Below are positions 22,421 to 32,548 of a stretch of 35,629 nt of DNA, piece by piece. The stretch covers positions 1-35,629 of the forward strand of contig CANQJY010000003.1 in NCBI GenBank assembly GCA_947624365.1, written 5' to 3'. Position numbers and translations under genes: made by a program. How positions within the stretch are numbered: position 1 is the stretch's first letter; the number at the start of each line of letters is the position of its first letter. The DNA comes from an uncultured Clostridia bacterium. GTDB lineage: Bacteria > Bacillota > Clostridia > TANB77 > CAG-508. The notes below the pieces were generated by a model that was not told where the DNA came from, did not search any database, and saw only the letters and a list, made by a program, of their open reading frames with translations.

Positions 22421-25400
22421 TTATATTCCATCTGATTTAATTAATTTTTTCGTTATAACAAGTGCTCCTACTCCAAGAATTGTTATTACTGCTACTACTA
22501 CTAATACTGTTGCAACTACTTCACCTGTTTTTATACTTATAATTAAGTCTGCTGATGCCATATCATCTTCACCTTTTGCTCTATTTCCTTCTGTTGAGTC
22601 TGCATCTTTTAATCCTTGTTCATTATAACTTTCTGCTATTTCTGCTACATTTGTTATAAGTCCTGTGTTATTTTCTGTCATTTGTTTTGTTAATGTTAAT
22701 ATTACTTCTTTACTCTCTCCTGGTGCCAATTTTGTATTCGCTAAACTATTATTATAGATATTTGATCCATCTTGATACCAGTCTTTATTTAGTTCTGAAC
22801 TGAACTTGTAATCTGCTGATACATAATCTTGTATTTTTCTAATATATCCTTCTGTTTCTCCTTCGTTTGTAACTCTAATTTTGTATTCAACTACAACATT
22901 TGAACTGCTTAATTGTTTTGCATGTATATCTATTTTTGCAAGTGTAGAATCTGGGAATTGTGTAGTTTCAGTTCCATTTGCATTTTGTACTATTACTCTT
23001 GTAATCATTTTTTCTAATTTCATATCATAAACTTTACGTTCTTTTAATCCTATATTTATATATGAAATATGCTCATCTTTTACTGGAATCTCTTCTGTTA
23101 CTGCTACTGTTTTTTGTACTCCATCAATTTCCATTTCTCTACTTATTACTTTAGAATTTCTCTCTGATGCTACTCCTTCTTTTTCGTATGTAGTTAATGC
23201 ATATTTAGCATTATCATATTCAAAAACTACCATAAAACTTCCTTGTGGTACTTCTGATAATGTATACATTCCATTTTCATTTGTTGTTGTTTTTATTTGT
23301 TCACCTTTTGCATTATTTTGGAATTGATTTGTTTGTGTATTAAATAATTTTACTGTTATTCCATTTAATAGTTTTTCATTACTATCTCTTTGTCCATTTT
23401 CATTTTCGTCTAACCATGCTGTACCAGATATTAATTTTGTTTGCTTAGTTTGCTCTCCACCTTGTTGCTCTCCACCTTGTTGTTCTCCTCCTTGTTGCTC
23501 TCCTCCTTGTTGCTCTCCTCCTTGTTGCTCTCCTCCTTGTTGCTCTCCACCTTGTTGTTCTCCTCCTTGTTGTTCTCCTCCTTGTTGCTCTCCTCCTTGT
23601 TGTTCTCCATCTGGTTCTTCAGAAGAAAAATCATTATTCCATTCAAATGGTTCAATAATATGAATTGTTTCAGCTTGTCCTAAATGAGTTGACTCAGCAT
23701 ATAAATCTGCTATATTTTTAATTTCAAGTGCTTTATTATTAGCTAGTGTAGGCTCTATTTGAGTAGTAACATAATAACTTTTTGTCTGGTTAGGATCTAC
23801 TGAATCTGTTATTGTTAATTTTGTTGTGTAATCTCTTGATGAATTACTAATCTCATACTTGCTACCTATTAGTTGATCTCCTTCAACCTCTATTGAACTA
23901 AATTCTTCTTGTGGAGATATTATATCTTGCAATCTAATATTTGCTACATTTTTTGTTCCTTTGTTTGTAACATCTATTTTATATGTTACTGTATCTCCTG
24001 CTTTTACATATTGGCTTTCATTTTGAGAAATATTTTCAATCTCTAAAAGAAATGCATTTATTGTAAATTGCTTTCTGTTTGCATAATATTTTTCACGATC
24101 AACTTCTGCTATTGGTTGTATTTGTCCTGTTTTTGTTTCTACATCTGTTATATTATCTATCTTAGCTGTTATAATTAACTTTACTTTTTCACTATTATTT
24201 AATTGTTTTATTGTATATGCATTGCTATCTTCAATACTTTCTAAATTTTCTAAATTAAAAATTTCTTTTATTGTTGCATTTTCTGCATTTAAAATTATTT
24301 TTACATTTTTTAAATCTTTATCAGATATATTTTTAACTGAAATTGTATACATACAAATAGTTTCTGCATTCATAACATCTTTTGCACTTGTACTTGATAT
24401 GATATCAATTTCAACATTGCCTGTTTCTATTTCAGTTTCAACTGTGTTAGATTCTTTTTTGGCCTCTCCATATTGTACTTCTATTTTATTAGATACTGTT
24501 ACTTTATCTGTTCCTTTTTGTACTTTTACCATATATGTTTTTGTTATCTCTTGTCCCGGTTCTAGTTTTATTCCTTCAAATATTACTTCTTTTTTATTTG
24601 TCTGCTCTTGTAAACAATCTTCTAATTCAGAAGTTTCTTCAGCTTCTACCCCTCCTAAGACGAATTCCTCAACATATACTGTTCCTTCTGGTACTTGCCC
24701 TATTAATTTAACATCGCTAACTTCTACAGAACCTGTATTTTTTGCTGTAATTGTATATTCGATTTTTTCGCCTTCTTTTGCTACTTGTCCATCTTTTGAA
24801 CCTACATTTGCTGTTAATGTTGTCGTTACTTCTGGTCCAACTCCTGTTTTTAGGCTTAATGTATTTGCTTCTACTGATTGTTTTTGTGTTTCATTTGTTA
24901 TATATGATACTTTATAATTTTCTGAAACTCCCATGTTGTATTCTAGATTTGCTGGTATGTTCATATTATATGCAAAATCTACTTCTTGTGATGGTTGTAA
25001 TTCATCCATAACTATTGCATATTTCTTTACTTTTGATGTATTTGCTATATTTTCTTCCCATTTATTTGATGCATTATTTATATCTTCTGTTGCATTTGCA
25101 TTTTCTGAATAATATATTTTTACTGCAGATTCATCTGTTCCTGAAACTTGTATGTTGCTTCCTTCTACTTCTATGTTATTTTCTTCCATAGCTTTTTCTG
25201 TTGGGAATGTTCCTAAAATCGTTACATCTTTCATTACTGTTTCATCGTTGTTTATTATTTGTGCAGATACTGTGGCTGTTTTTGCTCCTGTTGCTAATTC
25301 TAATTCTCCTGATTTATTTCCTTCATTATTAATTGTTTCTATTCCATATTGTTCTATTGCATTTGTTGTAATTAATCCTGCATATGATACTATTTTTGTA

Positions 25401-27415
25401 TTAACTACTTCTGTTCCTATATTTGCTCCTTCTGCATAGTGCATTGCTTTTTCGTTTGTATATTGCATTGTAAATGCTGTATCTGCATTTTTTTGTTTCT
25501 TATTTGTTGTTAAATTTGCTGTTATTAAAATTGTTGCACCATCAATTGCTATTCCTTTGTATTTTGTTTGTTCTCCTTGTAATTGTATTTCTATTACATT
25601 TCCTCTTTGCCCTACTGGTCCGATTACCATTTCATCTTCATTGATTAAATTTATTGATGTTACTTCTATATTTTCAAATTCTTGTGGTAATGTTAATGTA
25701 ATGTGTGGATTTTTGTATAATTCATATTTTTCATTATTGCTATGTAAAACTGCTCTAATCTCTACATTTTCGTTTGTGCGCATTGTAGAAAATTCTGTTT
25801 TACTTACACTTAAACTTGCATGTGTTTGTGTTTCTTGTAATTTTACTGTTGCTGTTGCATCTGATACTGTGTTTTCAATTTGTCCTAACATATATGATGT
25901 ATGTAATGCAAAATTTATTTCTGTTACATTTTGCATTGCTTGTCTGTTTTGTGCTGGTATTAACTTTGTTGTTTCTATTTTTAATATTCCTGCTTTTACT
26001 GGTTTTGTTGTCTCTACTGTGATTGCTCCAATTCCTACTGGCATTTCAATAGCAACATTTTGATTTTCATCTGCTCCTGTTGTTGCTGAAATTTGTGCTA
26101 TAATAGCTCCTGTTGCTTGATTTTTTATTGAAATATTTCCTTCTTCTCCTAATATGTCTTTTAAGTTGTTTAGATTTACTTTTATAGATTTTGTTTGGAT
26201 ATTTGATACATTTGTATTTGCATTGTTTTCTTGTATTTTAATTCCTTCTGCAACTCCTGCTAAATTTACTTGTATATCCATTTCTTGTTCTATTGTTCTT
26301 TCTATGCCTTCATATATTGTTCCTTTATATATTTCATTTTCGGTATTATTAAGAGAAACTTCAATAACACTATCTATCTCTTCTGATGATAATGTTGTTT
26401 TTCGATTAAATTTTGCAACTGTCTTGTTACTATCATATAATGATATTTCTGCATTTGCTACTATTGTCTGTTCTTCTATTGACTCTGTTCCTTCATATAC
26501 ATATGTAACAATATATTTGTCAGTTCCTGATTTTTCCCATACCACTTTTCCTTGTTGCTCTTCATTTTCAATAGTAATTGTTAGTTTTCCTGTTGTTTTG
26601 TCATATGTATAATTTCCTTCTTCTAATGTTTTTCCATTTGTTACTAATTGTTCAGGTGATTGTACAGAAACATTTATTGGGTATTTGCCTTGTAATGTCG
26701 GTGCCTGTAATTCTACTTTTTCAGTTTTAATTGGATATAGATTGTTTTCCATTCCTGCTTCTATTTGTAATTGAATTACTCTGTTTTGTGATGCTTCGTA
26801 TTGGAATACTTTATTTGTTAAAACTGATTGGTTTAGTACTATTCCTTTGTTTTCTTCATCATATGGACTTGTCATTTGCAATGTAACTGTTCTAGTTCCT
26901 GTTACTTTTGCTGTATCTGGTCTTTTGCCATATGTGTATGTACCTTCTAATTTTAGCTTGCTTTCCATGCTTAATAAAGATACATCAAAGTTTGTATCTG
27001 TTAAGAATTCAATTCCAACTGGTATTTCAACTGTTTCTCCTGCAGTAATTTGGTTTAATTCAATTGAATTTTCTGTAATGTTATTAATTCTCTCGTCTTC
27101 GCTATTTGTTTTGAATTTAAAATTACTGTTTTGTAAAGAAACTTTTCCATTGAAGTATCCTTCTTGTTTTACTGCAATTTGCAAATATAGCATTAGGTCT
27201 GTTGCATTTGCTTTTGCCCCATATTCTGATACTTGATTTTCTCCTTCCTTGAAATATGCCATAAATTCGATGTTTTTATGGCTTGTCGCTTTCTTTTGTG
27301 CTATCGCATCTACTGCATATGTTACTGCATTTGCGCCAACAAAAATAAAGTTGATGGCTGTTAGTGTGATAATAAGTGCAATAGATATCATGATTTTGCA
27401 TGTTTTGTTTCTCAT
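22421..27415 (-). CDS. Large DUF11-type repeat surface protein with SdrD-like domain and C-terminal TM
   Basis: 1664 aa; N-terminal signal/TM, repeated DUF11-like segments (GDTVTYKIDVTNKGTKNVANIRLQD), SdrD-like domain (ISGTAWLDENENGQRDSNEKLLNGITVKLFN), C-terminal TM plus KK. Confidence 0.88.
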   Translation of the reverse strand: MRNKTCKIMISIALIITLTAINFIFVGANAVTYAVDAIAQKKATSHKNIEFMAYFKEGENQVSEYGAKANATDLMLYLQIAVKQEGYFNGKVSLQNSNFKFKTNSEDERINNITENSIELNQITAGETVEIPVGIEFLTDTNFDVSLLSMESKLKLEGTYTYGKRPDTAKVTGTRTVTLQMTSPYDEENKGIVLNQSVLTNKVFQYEASQNRVIQLQIEAGMENNLYPIKTEKVELQAPTLQGKYPINVSVQSPEQLVTNGKTLEEGNYTYDKTTGKLTITIENEEQQGKVVWEKSGTDKYIVTYVYEGTESIEEQTIVANAEISLYDSNKTVAKFNRKTTLSSEEIDSVIEVSLNNTENEIYKGTIYEGIERTIEQEMDIQVNLAGVAEGIKIQENNANTNVSNIQTKSIKVNLNNLKDILGEEGNISIKNQATGAIIAQISATTGADENQNVAIEMPVGIGAITVETTKPVKAGILKIETTKLIPAQNRQAMQNVTEINFALHTSYMLGQIENTVSDATATVKLQETQTHASLSVSKTEFSTMRTNENVEIRAVLHSNNEKYELYKNPHITLTLPQEFENIEVTSINLINEDEMVIGPVGQRGNVIEIQLQGEQTKYKGIAIDGATILITANLTTNKKQKNADTAFTMQYTNEKAMHYAEGANIGTEVVNTKIVSYAGLITTNAIEQYGIETINNEGNKSGELELATGAKTATVSAQIINNDETVMKDVTILGTFPTEKAMEENNIEVEGSNIQVSGTDESAVKIYYSENANATEDINNASNKWEENIANTSKVKKYAIVMDELQPSQEVDFAYNMNIPANLEYNMGVSENYKVSYITNETQKQSVEANTLSLKTGVGPEVTTTLTANVGSKDGQVAKEGEKIEYTITAKNTGSVEVSDVKLIGQVPEGTVYVEEFVLGGVEAEETSELEDCLQEQTNKKEVIFEGIKLEPGQEITKTYMVKVQKGTDKVTVSNKIEVQYGEAKKESNTVETEIETGNVEIDIISSTSAKDVMNAETICMYTISVKNISDKDLKNVKIILNAENATIKEIFNLENLESIEDSNAYTIKQLNNSEKVKLIITAKIDNITDVETKTGQIQPIAEVDREKYYANRKQFTINAFLLEIENISQNESQYVKAGDTVTYKIDVTNKGTKNVANIRLQDIISPQEEFSSIEVEGDQLIGSKYEISNSSRDYTTKLTITDSVDPNQTKSYYVTTQIEPTLANNKALEIKNIADLYAESTHLGQAETIHIIEPFEWNNDFSSEEPDGEQQGGEQQGGEQQGGEQQGGEQQGGEQQGGEQQGGEQQGGEQQGGEQQGGEQTKQTKLISGTAWLDENENGQRDSNEKLLNGITVKLFNTQTNQFQNNAKGEQIKTTTNENGMYTLSEVPQGSFMVVFEYDNAKYALTTYEKEGVASERNSKVISREMEIDGVQKTVAVTEEIPVKDEHISYINIGLKERKVYDMKLEKMITRVIVQNANGTETTQFPDSTLAKIDIHAKQLSSSNVVVEYKIRVTNEGETEGYIRKIQDYVSADYKFSSELNKDWYQDGSNIYNNSLANTKLAPGESKEVILTLTKQMTENNTGLITNVAEIAESYNEQGLKDADSTEGNRAKGEDDMASADLIISIKTGEVVATVLVVVAVITILGVGALVITKKLIKSDGI
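23461..23610 (-). repeat. 15-bp in-frame tandem repeat, 10 units, encoding (GGEQQ)n linker
   Basis: Ten consecutive CTTGTTG[C/T]TCTCC[A/T][C/T]C-type 15-mers inside the DUF11 protein. Confidence 0.97.
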
Positions 27416-27462
27416 GATAATACCTCCTATGTTTTTTAAATTACATAATATATCTATTATCT

Positions 27463-27491
27463 ATTATACACGGTATTTTGTAGTTTTTCAA
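27463..27491 (-). promoter_or_regulatory. Sigma-A type promoter for the surface-protein operon
   Basis: Minus strand TTGAAA, 17 nt, TATAAT; RBS AGGAGG before ATG at 27415. Confidence 0.75.
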
Positions 27492-27719
27492 GGGATTTTT
27501 CAGATTTTTTAAGTTTTTATGTGAATTTTTGGCTTTTTTATGCTACGGAAAGCGTTTTTTAGGTTTTTTATGTCATTTTTATGAAGTTTTTATTACAAAT
27601 TTGTAATATATTTTTTTCTATTTTAGGGATAATCACTTTTATAGTCTTTTTAGATATACAAGCATTTTTTTTGTTTGATTTCATATCATATAAGTAAATA
27701 GAAAGTAGGGTGGTTTAGA

Positions 27720-28100
27720 ATGGATTCAATTGACCAAAATACTATGAATAATATAAAAAACATGGTAGATAATGGGGATTTAAATGGCGCTATTTCTCAG
27801 ATTTCACCAGAAATGATACAAAATTTTTCTAAGATGTTTTCTAATAATAATTCAAACTCTGAGACGCCCAAAGAGACAAATCAAGAGGTAAATGGTGTTG
27901 ATGTAAATCAAATTATGAAATTGGCTAGTGCCTTTAATAATCAAAAAAATGATCCTAGGAGTAATTTATTAAATTCTTTGAAGCCGTATTTGAGAGATGG
28001 AAAAAAGGAAAAATTAGATAGTTATATTAATTTGATGAACATGAGTAAAATTGCAGATATGATGAAAAACAATCCTAACATAAATAAGGGGAATTCGTAA
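27720..28100 (+). CDS. Small hypothetical protein, Asn-rich
   Basis: 126 aa ORF with RBS-like GTAGGGTGG upstream; ends TAATG, overlapping the start of the next gene. Confidence 0.75.
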   Translation: MDSIDQNTMNNIKNMVDNGDLNGAISQISPEMIQNFSKMFSNNNSNSETPKETNQEVNGVDVNQIMKLASAFNNQKNDPRSNLLNSLKPYLRDGKKEKLDSYINLMNMSKIADMMKNNPNINKGNS

Positions 28101-28369
28101 TGCCTTTCCCTTTTTCTCCTTTTCCTTTTAGATTTTCTCCTCCTTATTATATGCACTCTCCATTACCTGAAAATAATAATAAAAAACGCATTGAAAATAA
28201 TAATTCTCATAATGCGTTTTTTGACCAAGACGAACCAATTTTTGAATTGTTTGGTATTCGCCTGTTTTTTGATGATATTTTAATTATTTGTCTTTTAATT
28301 TTTTTATATCAAGAACAGGTAACAGATCAAATGTTATATATTGTGCTTTTTTTGTTGCTATTGTCTTAA
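28100..28369 (+). CDS. Small hypothetical membrane protein with Pro/Phe-rich N-terminus
   Basis: 89 aa; start overlaps upstream stop; C-terminal FELFGIRLFFDDILIICLLIFLYQEQVTDQMLYIVLFLLLL resembles a widespread clostridial small-protein family (from memory, not searched). Confidence 0.75.
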   Translation: MPFPFSPFPFRFSPPYYMHSPLPENNNKKRIENNNSHNAFFDQDEPIFELFGIRLFFDDILIICLLIFLYQEQVTDQMLYIVLFLLLLS

Positions 28370-28983
28370 TTATTGGATTTCAATTACATCTTGTACAACA
28401 CTAACATATGCTTGCTTGTGAAGTGGTTCTTCATCTCTGTTAATCTCTTTTACTATATTTGCAATTCTCACTTGTACTGTATCTAATATTCCTGCTGCAA
28501 TAATAGCCTGTTTGTTTCCTTTCGCTCCGCGCATGTGCCAATCCTCTTAGTGTTCCCAATATAACAATATTATCAGATGCAATAACCTCTGCTCCTGAAT
28601 TAACATCACCTAAAACAACTATGCTTCCTTCTTTTTCTAATTTTTGGCCGTGAACGTAATGATCCTCTATGGAATGTTGTTTCTGATATTAATGTTTCTT
28701 TTTCAAATGTTTTTGTGATACTTGCTAATCCTAATGTTTTTGGTGTGTCAAAATCAATTACAACATCTAATTCTTTTTGTATTAAATCTTGTATTTCGTC
28801 AATTTCTTTATTTTTTAATACTTTTCCTGTTACTCTTATTGGTGTTTTTTCCTGTTGATATAATTTTTTTAATTCTGGCAGTTTCTTTTTTAATACTTTT
28901 ATAATTTCTTCTTGACCTGCATTTTCTGATATTTTAAATAGAATAACATCTTTTTTTAATTGAACACTAATTACATTTTTCAT
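28370..28983 (-). pseudogene. minC: Septum site-determining protein MinC with two +1 frameshifts
   Basis: The N-terminal frame runs through ..TTFHRGSLRS; one nt later the frame gives GQKLEKEGSIVVLGDVNSGAEVIASDNIVILGTLRGLAHA; one more extra nt then gives GAKGNKQAIIAAGILDTVQVRIANIVKEINRDEEPLHKQAYVSVVQDVIEIQ*. These are consecutive MinC C-domain segments. Confidence 0.9.
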
Positions 28984-28998
28984 TGATACATCCTTCCT

Positions 28999-31119
28999 TT
29001 ACCTAAACATTTCTGTATATGGAATTGCTGTTACGTCTTCTGTAACATTTGTTAAATTCATTCCAAAATATTCTCTCATTATTTGTTTTACTGCATCTGC
29101 TGTATAATAACCATGTCCACCATTTTCTGCCATTACAACAACGGCAATTTCTGGATCATCAAATGGTGCAAATCCTGCAAACCATGCATTTACTTTGTTT
29201 CCTGGAGCTTCTGCTGAACCTGTTTTTCCTCCAACTGCAATTTCAAAATTTTGGAAAATACTTGCTGCTGTCCCTTCCTCCGTAACAGAGCGCATTCCTT
29301 GTAATACTACATTTAAATTTTGTGGTGTAATTGTTACATTTTCATTTTCGTTTTCTTCTAAGCCAAGTTTTTGACTAATAAAGCGGTTTATGTTACTTCG
29401 AGATTCTTCTGTTCCATCTGCTTTTCTAATAGTTTTTATTATACTAACATCTATTGGTTGACCTCCATTTGCCAACATACTTATATATTTTGCCATTTGT
29501 ACTGGACTAAATTCGTTATCTCCTTGACCAATAGCTGCATTTAATGTGTCACCTGGAGCCCAATATGATTCAGTCGGATGTAGTTTTGCTTTTGATTCTT
29601 TATTTGCTAATACTCCTGCTGTTTCGTCTTGCAATTCTACTCCTGTTTTTGTTCCTAATCCAAAATATTTTGCATATTTTTCTAATACGTCTATGCCCAT
29701 TCTATCAGCTGTCTCATAAAAGAAATAGTTACAAGAGTTTTCGATTGCTCCTATTACGTTTAGTGGTCCGTGACCTCTTCCATAATCTGTGTAATACCAA
29801 CAATTCATTCTTGTTCCATATTGTTGATATTTAGTGTATACACCTGTGTCTCTAATAACAGTATTACTATTAATTGCTCCTGATTCTAATCCTGCTATTG
29901 CAGTTACCATTTTAAATATAGATCCTGGTGAATATGATGTTTGTACTGCTTTATTTACTAATGGCTTTGACTCGTCATTAATATATTTATTCCAGTTTTC
30001 TGTGCTAATTCCTCCTACAAAGTCTTCTGGATTATACCCTGGGCAACTTGCTATTGCTAGTATTTCTCCTGTTTTTACATTCATTACTACACAGCTTTCT
30101 GAGATAGCATTATATACTTTTCCAAATCCTCCTGTGCGTATTTTTTCTAGATTTGCTGAAATAGCATCTTCTGTCACTTGTTGTAAATTTGCATCAATTG
30201 TTAAAACAATATCTGCTCCTGCTGTTGCTTCTTCTGCTGTGTATTCTGCCGTAATTGTTCCATCAACTGCCATATCAACTTGTTTTATTCCTTTTCGCCC
30301 TTTTAGGTATTCTTCAAATACATATTCAATTCCTGTTTTTCCGATTATGTCATTTTGGTCATATATGTTTTTTCTTTTTTCGTATTCTTCTGCACTTATA
30401 GTTGAAGCATATCCTAATACATGTGATGCTAAACTTCCTTTTGGATATGTTCTTTCTGGTGTAACAAAAATATTAACTCCTGGAAATTTGTCTGCATTTT
30501 CAGAAAATTCTGCAACTGCTTCTCTTGGAATGTCTTTAGCTATTGTAATAGCTTTAGTGCTACTATATCCTTCTCTTACAATTTCATATCTAATTCGCAT
30601 TATATTTCGTACTTCTACTATATTTTCCTGTGTGATTTCATATTTGTCTTTTATAATAAAAAATGCTTGTTCTGCTGTTGCATTTGTTGGTATATCATTA
30701 CTTTTTTTCCAATTTTCTAATGTTTCTCCTTGTATTGTATATGCATATGGGTCTATTGATATTGGAAAATGATCTGGATATTCGACTTGATATTTTTCTA
30801 ATACTTGTATTATATTCAAAATTGCGGTATTTAATGTGCTAATATCTATTTTGCTCCTATATAATTCTAATCCAAATTTTGTTTTAGAACTTACTAATAC
30901 ATTGCCAGATTTGTCCATTATTGAGCCTCTTGCCGCTTCTAATTCGCTTTCTCTTGTTAATCTAGTGTTTGATTGTTCTCTATACTCGGCTCCATGTACA
31001 ATTTGAAGGTTGAATAATTGTACAATTAGAATAATCCCTATAACGTACATAAATATTGTAAGTATGTTAAATCTTAAATTGGTATTAGCCGAATTATTTT
31101 TAGTTATTCTCTTTGCCAA
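28999..31119 (-). CDS. mrdA: Penicillin-binding protein 2 (elongasome transpeptidase)
   Basis: 706 aa; N-terminal TM, dimerisation domain, YSPGSIFKMVTAIAGLESG active site, GGKTGSAE KTG motif; next to mreD. Confidence 0.95.
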   Translation of the reverse strand: MAKRITKNNSANTNLRFNILTIFMYVIGIILIVQLFNLQIVHGAEYREQSNTRLTRESELEAARGSIMDKSGNVLVSSKTKFGLELYRSKIDISTLNTAILNIIQVLEKYQVEYPDHFPISIDPYAYTIQGETLENWKKSNDIPTNATAEQAFFIIKDKYEITQENIVEVRNIMRIRYEIVREGYSSTKAITIAKDIPREAVAEFSENADKFPGVNIFVTPERTYPKGSLASHVLGYASTISAEEYEKRKNIYDQNDIIGKTGIEYVFEEYLKGRKGIKQVDMAVDGTITAEYTAEEATAGADIVLTIDANLQQVTEDAISANLEKIRTGGFGKVYNAISESCVVMNVKTGEILAIASCPGYNPEDFVGGISTENWNKYINDESKPLVNKAVQTSYSPGSIFKMVTAIAGLESGAINSNTVIRDTGVYTKYQQYGTRMNCWYYTDYGRGHGPLNVIGAIENSCNYFFYETADRMGIDVLEKYAKYFGLGTKTGVELQDETAGVLANKESKAKLHPTESYWAPGDTLNAAIGQGDNEFSPVQMAKYISMLANGGQPIDVSIIKTIRKADGTEESRSNINRFISQKLGLEENENENVTITPQNLNVVLQGMRSVTEEGTAASIFQNFEIAVGGKTGSAEAPGNKVNAWFAGFAPFDDPEIAVVVMAENGGHGYYTADAVKQIMREYFGMNLTNVTEDVTAIPYTEMFR

Positions 31120-31148
31120 TTATATTTTCCTCCTTTTGCTCAATTTTA

Positions 31149-31682
31149 TTAAAAATATCGCGTTAATATTGTACTTTCTTTATATGTGTTTTCTAGATAA
31201 TATCCAAATTTTTGCATTAGTGGGTATAATATGACTGTTAAAATGATATTGTATATTACTTCTATTACTAGTATTTTTATAAATGTCAAAATTTCCAAAT
31301 TTGTTGAAAAAACAATGTAGTTCGCAAAATAGCAAACTATTTCAAAAAAGGCTGTTGATATTCCTATAATCATCATAATTGTAATACGGCTATTTTTTGA
31401 AAAGTTTTTGTCAAATAATTTTGCAATAATCCCTACAACTCCTAAAGTAATTGCACTTATTCCTACTTTGCTTTTAAAAAGATAATCTAATATAAATCCT
31501 AAAATTATTCCATAAGTTACACCCATAAATTTGCTACCAAATAGTCCAATAAATATAATGCAAATTACAAATAAATTTGGCATAACTCCTGCAATAGTAA
31601 ACCAATTGAAAAAGTTGGATTGCAAGAAGTACGCAATAAACAATAATAAAATAACAAATATATGTGTTAATACTTTTCTCAT
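31149..31682 (-). CDS. mreD: Rod shape-determining protein MreD
   Basis: 177 aa multi-TM protein between mreC and mrdA. Confidence 0.9.
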   Translation of the reverse strand: MRKVLTHIFVILLLFIAYFLQSNFFNWFTIAGVMPNLFVICIIFIGLFGSKFMGVTYGIILGFILDYLFKSKVGISAITLGVVGIIAKLFDKNFSKNSRITIMMIIGISTAFFEIVCYFANYIVFSTNLEILTFIKILVIEVIYNIILTVILYPLMQKFGYYLENTYKESTILTRYF

Positions 31683-31703
31683 GCTTTCCTCCCTTTTCTT
31701 TAC

Positions 31704-32516
31704 CTAATTGTTTATAACTAATACTGTATCTAATTTATTAAAATCAACTGCTGTTTCAATTACAGCATATCTGTCTGTAATATTTTTTGATGGGCTTACA
31801 TTTTTAATGCTTCCTACATGTATTCCCTTTGGATAAATTCCTCCTAATCCTGATGTTTCTATACTGTCTCCTTGGATTATATTCGCATCTGTTGGAATAT
31901 ACATTCCTCTTAATTCTGTTGTGTTTTCTAATGTTCCTTTACATACAATACTGTCTTTATTTGTCCCCATCATGCAACTAACTGAACTTGCTGTATCTAT
32001 TATTGTCTGTACCTTTGCAGTTTTGTCTGTAACTGACACAATATGCCCTACTAATCCTTTGTCTGCTATTACTGTCATGTTTTCTGCAATTCCATCTTTA
32101 CTTCCTACATTTATTATTATTGTTTTTGAGTAATTACTTATGTCTTTGTTAATTATGTATGCTGGGATTGTTTTGTATTCTGCATATTTTTGGTTTAGTT
32201 CTAAGTATTCTTTTAGGGTTTCATTTTCTGTTTTTATATTTTCTAATTCTCTTAAAGATTGCTCTAATTCACTATTTTGTTTTTTTAGTTGTTGGTTTTC
32301 TTCTTTTAAGTTTTGGACATCTGTAAAAAAAGCGTCATTTCCATTCATTTTGTTTTTTAAATATGTTAATCCATTTTGAATTGGCATTACTAGTTTGTTT
32401 GCTACGTTTTCAAAAAAAGAAGTGTTACTTTCACCATTAGAAAATATTACTATAAAAATAAGTATTATAATGGTTATAATTATTCCTAAAATGCCTACTT
32501 TGTTCTTTTTTAGCAT
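31704..32516 (-). CDS. mreC: Rod shape-determining protein MreC
   Basis: ORF 31704..32555; coiled-coil then MTVIADKGLVGHIVSVTDKTAKVQTIIDTASSVSCMM typical of MreC. Start at MLKKNKVG (32516) is more natural than the ORF start. Confidence 0.93.
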   Translation of the reverse strand: MLKKNKVGILGIIITIIILIFIVIFSNGESNTSFFENVANKLVMPIQNGLTYLKNKMNGNDAFFTDVQNLKEENQQLKKQNSELEQSLRELENIKTENETLKEYLELNQKYAEYKTIPAYIINKDISNYSKTIIINVGSKDGIAENMTVIADKGLVGHIVSVTDKTAKVQTIIDTASSVSCMMGTNKDSIVCKGTLENTTELRGMYIPTDANIIQGDSIETSGLGGIYPKGIHVGSIKNVSPSKNITDRYAVIETAVDFNKLDTVLVINN

Positions 32517-32548
32517 ATATATTCCTCTCTCTTTCTTTTTGTCGCTTT

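Noticed and set aside
23461-23610. CRISPR-like array
   Set aside because: Contiguous 15-bp coding tandem repeats without spacers.
23431-23683. ORFs rich in NKEES or LLSSLL over the tandem repeat
   Set aside because: Alternative-frame translations of the GGEQQ repeat; the repeat is in frame in the 1664-aa surface protein.
24222-24917. 231 aa plus-strand ORF within the surface-protein gene
   Set aside because: Antisense shadow ORF; no RBS or recognisable family.
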